Source: Lucinisca nassula (lineage: Eukaryota; Mollusca; Bivalvia; Lucinida; Lucinidae). Taken from it: a stretch of DNA of 64,000 bases. Of this stretch, positions 54,569-62,508 are shown piece after piece. The translations under genes and the position numbers were made by a program. The stretch spans positions 60,532,587 to 60,596,586 of the forward strand of contig OY757019.1 in NCBI GenBank assembly GCA_963580285.1, in the 5' to 3' direction. Under the pieces are notes generated by a model. It worked only from the letters and a program-made list of their open reading frames with translations. It had not been told where the DNA came from and searched no databases. How positions within the stretch are numbered: position 1 is the stretch's first letter; every line of letters begins with the position of its first letter.

Positions 54569-55740
54569 CTAGTGTTTGTATGTTCTAATATTGCTGATGA
54601 GATCAATTCCAGCTCTAAACTGTCTGTTGCAGATTGAGCAACAGAGGTTGGAGGAAAAGAGTTCTGTTTGAGGAAAAGGGTCCTTAGCTCTGCCTTTGCG
54701 CTGTGCACTTTTCTGTTTGGCTTCGCTGATTATTTTTGGCTCATATTCACCAGCGCGCCTTTTGACGAGGCCTCGCCTCTTTGATTGGACAAGTGCAATT
54801 TGCTCCCAAGACTGTTGATATACGGATGTCTTTACGGGAGGTTTTGAGGGTGGCCTTGTAACGTTTCTTCTGACCACCTTGGGAGCGTTTGCCTGTTTCT
54901 ACTTCTCTTTGGTAACCGTGCATGCTGGTAACATGGCTTGTCCATCTTAACTGTGCCAGTTTCAGAAGAGCATGTACACTCTGCATCTCTGCATTTCCAG
55001 GACTTCTGTGTCTGGAATCCTGCCTTGCCATTTAATCATTAAGAGTTGTCTAAGACAACTTGTATGGAAATGGTTCAGTCTTTTGGCGTGCCGTTGGTAA
55101 ACTGTCAATATTTCACATGCATGTAATAGTGTTGGCAGCACCACAGCTTTCTAGACTTTCAGCGTTATGTCAGCCTGATTCCATTTCGATCCCAAACACA
55201 ACACAGCGGGTATAGTTCGCCAAATGCTGCACTAGCTTTCGCGATCCTGGCATTGACTTGTTCATCAATATGCACGGCTCTTGACAATGTACTCCCAAGG
55301 TAGGTGAACTTATCTACCACTTGCAGTCTTTGACATTTCGCTGTGATTGTGGGTCCCTTGTAAGGCGTTCCAGGTGCTGGATGATAGATCACCTCAGTCT
55401 TTATTATGCTGATTGTGAGGTCATTGTTGTCACAGGAGTCAGATACTTAATCTACACGTTTGACATCTTCTTTTCTGTTGGAGCACCATTAGCCATGTCA
55501 TCAGCAAAGAGTAACTCATCCGGCACCTCTGTCTGTGCCTTGGATTTGGCTTGCAACCTTTTAAGGTTGAAAACCTTCCCCCATCAAAGCGATACCGAAT
55601 AGAGCACCGTTTTCACCATCCTGGAAAGTATCGGTGAGCATGGCAGAGAACACCATGCTGATCCTTGCTTGACTCTATTTGTCACAGGGAATGGATCAGA
55701 AAACTCACCATCATTTTGGACCCGTGCAAGCATACCATAA
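54569..55740 (-). pseudogene. 5'-truncated LINE 3: RT and C-terminal zinc-finger remnant
   Basis: On the minus strand, in several frames: ARVQNDGEFSDPFPVTN near 55735, VKQGS, FADDMA at about 55508-55491 (RT catalytic box with F for Y), KFTYLGSTLSRAVHIDEQVN, WDRNGIRL, CEILTVYQRHAKRLNHFHTS, KWQGRIPDTEVL, QLRWTSHVTSM, KRSQGGQKKRYKATLKTS, SWEQIA, and a decayed C-terminal C2H2 finger CSICNRQFRAG. This is a LINE family widespread in invertebrates whose name I cannot confirm. At least four frameshifts. The upstream RT half and endonuclease are absent. It lies inside the ACGTA foldback. Confidence 0.8.
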
Positions 55741-56620
55741 GTATTTTAAAACGTAGAGCAGAACGGCAATAATCCTAGATAAACGTAGTACATACGTCTA
55801 TATATGGCTACATACGTGACCCAGCTACGCTTGCTTTGAAATTTTCAAACCATACGAGACATTTCAATATGCGACGCGTATATCTCGCAAAAACACTTAG
55901 TAAAACGCACTAAAACGTAGACGAAATGCATTCGGTACGTACAAGAGCGTACTAAGCAGTATACCTAGAAGTTTTAACATGTTACGCTACGCATTACCTA
56001 CGATTTCCTACGTCTTAATATACCGGCCCCGATAGCTCAGTTGGTAGAGTGTCCGCTTCGGGGAACGGGAGGTCTGGGGTTCGACCCCGGGCCGCGACAT
56101 ACCAAAGTCGTTAAAAATGGTACTAGCTGCTCTTCGCTTGGCACTCAGATTTACGGGGTAGAGCTATGACTGGTCGATCCAGTGTCAGGATAATGTGACT
56201 GGGTGTGGTATCATGTAATGTGTCTGGGACATGATACTTCAGTGAGGCAGCACTATAAACGTGAGCATTGAGCTCCCTGTCGCAACCAGACACCGTCGTG
56301 ATATGACTGAAAAATTGTTGAAAGCGACGTTAAACCCGAATTCACACACACATACGTCTTAATATGTTTCGCTACGTTTTATTCTATGTTTTATTACATT
56401 CCAGTAGGTTTTGGAGGTATTGCTAGGTATCACCTCCCTTCAACTTAACGAAGCTCATTATGCGACAGTGTGACTGGGGCCATAGCCGGACGTACTTCGC
56501 TTTCACTACGTTTTACCACGTTTATTACCGTTCTGTTACGTTTTAAAGACGTAGTTAAACCTAGCCCCCAATACGTGACTGTGAGAGTGTGGCCTATGTA
56601 GCCATATATAGCCGCATGCA
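55741..56620. repeat. ACGTA-word foldback, right part (SINE C inside)
   Basis: AAAACGTAGAGC, AAAACGTAGACG and TACGTAC words, then TACGTTTTATT complements after 56355, the inverted terminus GACAGTGTGACTGGGGCC, and a further run to GGCCTATGTAGCCATATATA. Confidence 0.7.
56022..56352 (+). mobile_element. SINE C copy with 13-bp target duplication
   Basis: Head CCGGCCCCGATAGCTCAG and GGGGTTCGACCCCGG, a body like the 33655 copy, and tail GCGACGTTAAACCCG plus (CA)n. It is flanked by TACGTCTTAATAT at 56009-56021 and 56353-56365. Confidence 0.94.
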
Positions 56621-56622
56621 TG

Positions 56623-56820
56623 GGCCTCCGTCGCCTAGTGGATAAGAGCGCTGACTCTTAATCATTATGTCTGTCACTGCTGTGGTTCGAGCCTGACTTG
56701 GGTCACATGTGAGACGCCACATTCTGCTACGGAAGGTCAGGTAGTATTTCATCTTGCCTGCATCTGATCGGCTCGATACAAATAAAATAATCTTTAAAGG
56801 ACCGTAAAACCAAAACAAAT
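56623..56820 (+). mobile_element. SINE D copy
   Basis: GGGCCTCCGTCGCCTAGTGG (box A-like), GTGGTTCGAGCCTG (box B), GGTCACATGTG, CATTCTGCTACGGAAGGTCAGG, and a tail of AAATAAATAAATA. Shows the uninterrupted form of the family split at 33560-34378. Confidence 0.85.
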
Positions 56821-56879
56821 GAATAAATAAATAAATATATAAATAAAACGTTTTGTTTTTTAAGCGTATAGTACAAACT

Positions 56880-57075
56880 AGCCCTCAAAGCGTGACGGCG
56901 ACACTGGGTCCTTAGGCCACAGTCACGCTGTCACGTATTTACGACTAGGTTTTAGTACGTAGCAGAACGAGAAGTAACGTAATAAAACGTAGTGAAAACG
57001 TAATACATACGGCTATACATGACTACACAGGCCACAGTCTCACTGTCGCGAATTGAGGGCTAGATTTTCCTGAGT
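56880..57075. repeat. ACGTA-word foldback, further copy
   Basis: GGCCACAGTCACGCTGTCACG, AACGTAATAAAACGTAGTG, CATACGGCTATACATGAC and GGCCACAGTCTCACTGTCGC. Confidence 0.7.
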
Positions 57076-57199
57076 AATGAGTCTCCATCTTGTTTTCATT
57101 TCAATGCAAAAATCACAGATGCACTAATGCCACGAAATTACAACTGTATTTTCAAGAAAATAATACTTTATCTTCGTGTTGGGGGTCTCTTCTCAAAAA

Positions 57200-57780
57200 C
57201 GTCAAATGGACGCGAAAATTGAAGTAGAAGTAAAACAAAGATAAGGAATCGATACAATTAACTTACTCCACCCATCAAAGACACCAAAGGGAAAGAAACA
57301 CAAACATTAAGCGACCAGACCATAATGGAAACCTAAACAAAGGAAGGCCATAAGGACAGTTACTTTCCCACAAAATGGCCATATGGCCATCCAAAATAAA
57401 AAGACACAAGTGATACACACAGTAAGTAACAAACAACACCATAAATAAACCGCCACAGAAGAACCGCCTTGGAACGGTCAGTGGAATGATTTCTTAATCG
57501 GGGGCTTAAATCGATTTTACGTGGCCACAATCCTCGCCCTTACTTCCGTCGCGATTTAGACAAATAATTTGTTCAGTCCGCATGAATGCCTCCTAACTCA
57601 TCAGTACAACATCTCCGTGAACACAAAAATCAAAGAACCACAGAGGTGAGACAACGGTGAGGACTCGACAGCAAGAAACCACTGAAATGCTGGAGCAAAA
57701 GAAAACCAACAGTTAGACTCCGATGGGCCCGACCAGAGACAGAGCATCAGGCACCAACCAACATTACTTTGAATTAGATC
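57200..57780 (-). repeat. Repeat family R, copy 4 (longest)
   Basis: Minus strand: GGAAGTAAGGGCGAGGATTG, CCACGTAAAATCGATTTAAG, GACCGTTCCAAGGCGGTTC, CCATTTTGTGGGAAAGTAAC, CCTTTGGTGTC. It directly follows the ORF at 57802-58200 and includes the GCTGGAGCA/CAGCATTTCAGTGG segment also present at 1380-1440. Confidence 0.8.
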
Positions 57781-57801
57781 TCTCTAATTGCCAATAAGCC
57801 G

Positions 57802-58200
57802 TTACGTTGGAGCCGTAATAGAATCTGAGGCCTGACCCACCGGCATGCAATTAAAGAGGGAAGCAAAGTTGCCAACCGTGATTGGGTTAACTACCATGCA
57901 TGCAGTCTGTCGTATAACATCCATGTTGTACCCAATCTTTTTATATCGAAGAATGATTTTACGAAATTGGGTGCTGAAGTCATTGCGGTTGTATATTTTT
58001 CTGAATTTATATACTAAGTCACCATAAAATTCGGGTTCCGATAGACCTTGTTGCAGAAGAGATTTAAGTCCAATATTGAATTTTGAAATTAAATCAGAAT
58101 GGCGTCTATAAAATTTTGAAAAGGGTTTGCGTAGTTTTTGGTACCGATAACCCTGAAGTCGGATTTGTATTATTTTATCAGATTTTCCGCAAAACGTCAA
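57802..58200 (-). CDS. 132-residue protein fragment of an unidentified element
   Basis: A clean minus-strand frame with a basic, aromatic-rich first half (FSKFYRRHSDLISKFNIGL, FYGDLVYKFRK) and a conserved-looking end (RQTACMVVNPITVGNFASLF, ASDSITAPT). It has no motif I can tie to a known enzyme. I have the impression that such sequences recur in mollusc assemblies, but cannot name the family. The repeat R sequence downstream appears at three other places without this ORF, as 3' ends of a retroelement would. The start methionine is the first in frame; the true protein may extend upstream. It could be the C-terminus of a larger mobile-element protein. Confidence 0.55.
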   Translation of the reverse strand: MTFCGKSDKIIQIRLQGYRYQKLRKPFSKFYRRHSDLISKFNIGLKSLLQQGLSEPEFYGDLVYKFRKIYNRNDFSTQFRKIILRYKKIGYNMDVIRQTACMVVNPITVGNFASLFNCMPVGQASDSITAPT

Positions 58201-58299
58201 CTATTGTTATTGTTGTTACCAACGACGTCAGCAACGTCGCCTAGCAATTATGACGTCAAAACGTTCAAAACGAAGAAATGAACTGTTGAACGATTATCG

Positions 58300-58450
58300 G
58301 GTTTTCTTTCGCCGAGAAAAATACGTAATCCATTGTTAGAAATGTAATAATATGTAGTATTCTACGTTTTATTACGTTTCAATAGGTTTTGATTGGTATT
58401 ATTAGGTATCACTTCGCTACAAAATAAATGTAGCTGAGACAAGGGTCTAC
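58300..58450. repeat. ACGTA-word foldback, terminal fragment
   Basis: AAATACGTAATCC, TTCTACGTTTTATTACG, TAGGTATCACTTCGCTAC; resembles 56355-56460. Confidence 0.65.
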
Positions 58451-58854
58451 ATTACTCAATAGTCACAGACCCTTCCTGTAAGCGTTTGGCTTGCGTGTCA
58501 TTTGGAAAAAAAGAACTATGTGACATCTTGCTTTCTTTCATGGGTCTGCAAATGACATTTTCTTGTGAATTTAGCAAGATCGTATACAAACATAGATTTT
58601 TAGGCCTATACCAACAATCTAAGATCTGGGCAGATATAAGGAAACTGGTGTGTACATTTCCATGTACATGTACCAATTGGGGCTTTTAAGGCCGTCCATA
58701 GCAGGACTTACTAACGTGATGCATGCGCTCAACCTCCCGTAAAAGTTTACTGAGCCGGAACATGAGTACAGGGGCATTTGCGTTCTCCCATAAGCCTTCT
58801 ATACATTACGGAAGGGGAAAAAATGAAAATTTTCAGATAAAAATTCTGAACTGG
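58451..58854. other. No recognised feature
   Basis: Short frames on both strands (67 and 74 codons) without motifs. Confidence 0.45.
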
Positions 58855-59080
58855 TCAAAACATAGATTGTGGGTACTCGTTACAACCGCCTCGGCGATTG
58901 TGGTAACTCGTTAGAATCGCCTTGGCGATTGTGGGTACTCGTAAGAACCGCCTCAGCGAAGCGGTTCTAACGAGTACCCACAATCTACGATTGTGAGCAG
59001 AAATAAGACAAATAACGTACACCCCTTTGAACCAAAGTTTTATGACTAAAAAGGGAGTTAAAGGGGTCGAAGTTATAAAG
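58855..59080. repeat. GAACCGCCTC palindrome, copy with tripled left arm
   Basis: CATAGATTGTGGGTACTCG and CCGCCTCGGCGATTGTGG repeat three times before the long hairpin GAACCGCCTCAGCGAAGCGG and TTCTAACGAGTACCCACAATC, then GAGCAGAAATAAGACAAATA and the AAGGGAGTTAAAGGGGTC flank. Confidence 0.85.
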
Positions 59081-60224
59081 GTGCGTCTGCGTGTGCAGAT
59101 AACTAATAGGGCAACATGTAGATGTTTGACTTGTGCATATCTATGGGACAAGGCTGCAGTTTTGCGCAGGCTAGCTTGATGCTTTGCAGGTCGCCGAAGC
59201 GATAAGCATCGTTTCTCATTAGCTGACGTATGTATTTGGTAGCCAATCATTCTCTCATTCATAAATAAGAAGACATTTTAACCTTGTCAATTTAGACACG
59301 TCTGGAATATACGACCGTAAATTTTCTCATATGCTATTTTATTTCTTTTCATGTCATTTTAATTGATTTTATGATGCCATATTTTACTTTGATATGGCAA
59401 GAATTAAAATATATCGCAATACTTTATGTTCATATAGTTAGAGTAAATTTATTCCACATTAAAGTCCCGCGGATAGATAGTTTTAAATGAGGTAGACGAC
59501 ACTTATGCCAAGCATTCCCTAAACTGAGGACAGTGTGCGTCCGGAACCACGCAAGTTGCTTTCAATATTGATTTAAAAAATAAAACTTACAATAAATGAA
59601 TTAAGCTTTAACCAGACCGGTACCTTTATAACATCTGGACAGGTCCCAAATGATGCTACAGAATGGTTCATTTGTCCAAAATGGGTTAATGTCTTGTCTA
59701 TTTTTTGCCTCGTTGATCTGGATTTCATTCATATATTAACATAAAAACCCATTTAATCAGTCTTTATGGCTACTGTTTCGACGCGTGCGCTTTGAAATTA
59801 ACATAAAAGGATGTCTATCCCCATTCTATGTTTTCATCATAAAGCAACAAATAGTTTATAATTGAATTCAGGACCGCAAATGCAATATTAAAAACTGAAA
59901 TGGACTATAACTCTCATTCCGGACAGTTTTGATATTTCTTTTCAAAGGATCAAAAATATTACAAATGTAATTCTGTCTAGACAACTAACAGTATTCGTGA
60001 TTGTGTATATTGATCTGTGTTGGACTTTTTTTCTTCAAACTCGCTTCTATCGCTTTTGATGAAAAATGACTCATATTGATGACCATTTGCCGCTGTGGAT
60101 ATAGGCATGGGTGAAAGCAAAAAGCGGTTGAGATAGAATAGCGAACCATGAAATATTAAGCTCCGTTTGGAAATTACTTATTTTTCGCAGTTGATGCGAT
60201 GAAATTTCTGGGTATCAACGGATT
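59081..60224. other. No recognised feature
   Basis: AT-rich; no frame over 70 codons except an overlap with the hairpin repeat, and no repeats recognised. Confidence 0.45.
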
Positions 60225-60410
60225 GAAGAATCACGACAACATGCTTATATAATTTTGACACAATTAAACCCCACTTTTATACAGTAAATTTGGGTGTTAC
60301 AGAGGTATACATTATTTTTCTTATTTCTGTTTCAAACATAGATTTTGAATACCTGTTAGAACCGGGTCTAACGACCAAATCAATATTTGGAGCAGAAATA
60401 TGAAAACTAT
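60225..60410. repeat. GAACCGCCTC palindrome family, left-arm copy
   Basis: AATCACGACAACATGCTTATA, ACCCCACTTTTATACAGTAA, ATTATTTTTCTTATTTCTG, AACATAGATTTTG, and TTTGGAGCAGAAATATGAAA. The GAGGCGG centre is mostly lost. Confidence 0.7.
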
Positions 60411-60739
60411 CAGGATATTTTATCTAAAAAAAAAAAAAATCAATCTTTTTGGTGGGTAAAATTCTCATTATATTTGAATATGCGCATTTTCGTAATGAGT
60501 ATGTTAGCCCTAACAATTTCACTAGTTGTCATTTAGTAGATATTTACCAATACATATATCTTCGGAACAACTTGTCAGCGTGGTGGACTCTTAGGACTGC
60601 CGGACATTTTGCGATCCATGGGGCAAAAAAGTGTTCGACAAAAAAAAAAAAAAAAAAAAGAAGGAATACACTTTACAATTTGTTGCAAGCTTCTTATATT
60701 TTACTGTATAATTACGCATGTACGAGATGTTTCATATAG
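60411..60739. other. No recognised feature
   Basis: Contains A13 and A19 runs at 60428 and 60640. The 96-codon frame across the A19 run ends in poly-lysine and is not credible. Confidence 0.45.
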
Positions 60740-60960
60740 AGAAAACAGGGGTTTACGGGGATATTCATTATTTTTCTTATTTTTGCTCCAAGACATAGGT
60801 TGTGGGTGCTCGTGAGAACCGCCTCATTAGAACCAGGTTGGGGGTACGCGTTAGAACCGCCTCATTAGAACCGCCTCAATGAGACGATTCTGGGGCGGTC
60901 CTCACGAGCACCCACAACCTATGTTTGCAGTAATTGTAAGAAAAATATCACGGATTTTCA
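60740..60960. repeat. GAACCGCCTC palindrome family, complex copy
   Basis: TTTTTCTTATTTTTGCTCCA, AGACATAGGTTGTGGGTGCTCG, three GAACCGCCTCATTAG units, then GAGACGATTCTGGGGCGG and CACGAGCACCCACAACCTATG. It forms a hairpin with expanded centre. Confidence 0.8.
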
Positions 60961-61129
60961 TCAGAAAAGTAGCCATTTTGGAGATGAGAATCACGGGTGT
61001 GTAATCAAATGCTCTCCCGAATATTTAACTAAATGATAAATTATGATGCCCTTATGTAATTGTTGTAAGTTCGGAAGAATAAAAAAAAGAAACCTTGGAT
61101 TTTTTTTTCAGACTTTTAGGGGTGTAGGA

Positions 61130-61320
61130 ACTCTGTGAATGTCTTCCATGGACAAATTAGATAATATGTCCATGTAATGAAATCGTTCACAGAGTTACTA
61201 TCTAATGAAGGCGTTCGCAGAGTTCCTATCCAATGAACCAATGAAGGCGTTCGCAGAGTTCCTATCTAATACGTCTATGTAATGAAGGCGTTCGCAGAGT
61301 TGCTAACTGAACACCACATA
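61130..61320. repeat. Short tandem repeat (GGCGTTCGCAGAGTTCCTATC)
   Basis: Four units of AATGAAGGCGTTCGCAGAG and TTCCTATCTAAT at 30-45 bp spacing, the first as ATCGTTCACAGAGTTAC. Confidence 0.85.
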
Positions 61321-61527
61321 GATTGTAAACAAAAAGGCGTCTTTAACGAGCACCAAAAATATTATTCCTGCTGTGGGGCATAATAAAAATAAGAAAAATA
61401 TTTCACTTTTTGTCTCTGGAAAGAAAATGGCATAAAGCGCCCTTTCTTTTCTAGAGAAAAAAATGTGATATTTTTCTTATTAGCCTGAAATCATTACAAT
61501 CTAATTTTTGGGGACAGAAATAATATG

Positions 61528-61582
61528 TTTAATTAATTAATTAATTAATTAATTAATTAATTAATTAATTAATTGATTAATT
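61528..61582. repeat. (TTAA)n microsatellite
   Basis: About 13 TTAA units with one GATT interruption, 30 bp upstream of the second LTR element. Confidence 0.95.
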
Positions 61583-61611
61583 AATACTGCTGCTAGCACT
61601 ATTGCTACTAA

Positions 61612-62163
61612 TGTTATGCATAAGAATTTATTTTTCTGATTCCCACTTGCACCCCACTGTGACCTAATAGTGCTATAAATATCTTGTTAATCTTCTTATA
61701 GAAGATTCTAGAAAACTGAGTCACAGATTAATTTCATTTTTGTAAACAACATGTTTACAAGGAAAAGTACTTCAGAACCTTCCAGAAAGTTCTGGGTTGC
61801 ATTATTTTTAGAAAATTACCTCATCTTATTCCACAGCCCTCTGGAATGTTCTAGAGAAATCTTAGGGTCTATAAAGAGCTTGATTTTTCTCACTGAGGGA
61901 GACTTTGGAGTTTGATGTTTGGGCATTTAAGAAAAGTTATTTATAAATTCTGTGTGGGATTGTTAAAGGATATTACTTTTCATTTTGGACTGTGAATTCT
62001 GTGGGATCAAGGAAAATAGATTCATTCAGGATATTTCATAACAGAGCTAAGTACATTTAATTTTCTTACTTCTACAGGTTAAAGTTAACTTGTAAATAAA
62101 TTTTGTTAAAATTTTCCAAAAGGCTTGTTTGCTTTTTCTTTCTGCTACGCCTGGCTCGTAACA
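61612..62163 (+). repeat. 5' LTR of second element
   Basis: TGTTATGCATAAG to GGCTCGTAACA, one base shorter than the 553-bp LTRs upstream. Confidence 0.93.
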
Positions 62164-62168
62164 GAAAT

Positions 62169-62186
62169 TGGGGGCTCGTCCGGGAT
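62169..62186 (+). promoter_or_regulatory. Primer binding site, tRNA-Pro type
   Basis: TGGGGGCTCGTCCGGGAT, identical to the first copy and at the same 5-nt spacing from the LTR. Confidence 0.9.
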
Positions 62187-62508
62187 AAACCATTTCGAGC
62201 ATTTTAAAACCGACATTTCATGTGACGGCAGGTAATTGTCATTTCTTGTCAAATATAGACTTGGCAGTTGCTTCACAGGATTGGTGTTTCCCTATAGGCA
62301 TATGGGGGATTGTCATTTCATGTGAATGTCATTTCAGGTGAAATAGTACTTGTCATTTCATGTGAACTGTCATTTCAGGTGAAATAGTACTTGTCATTTC
62401 ATGTGAAATTTCTGTTGGGCTTGTCATTTCAAAAAAAAAAAAAAAAAACTTTGTCAAATTAACCTCAATCTGTATTACCATAATAACTTATAATTACTAA
62501 AAGCAAAC

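Noticed and set aside
54581..54615. CTGATGAGATC near 54593 as another hammerhead
   Set aside because: No GAAA follows at the required distance and stem I cannot form; it lies in the LINE 3 coding remnant.
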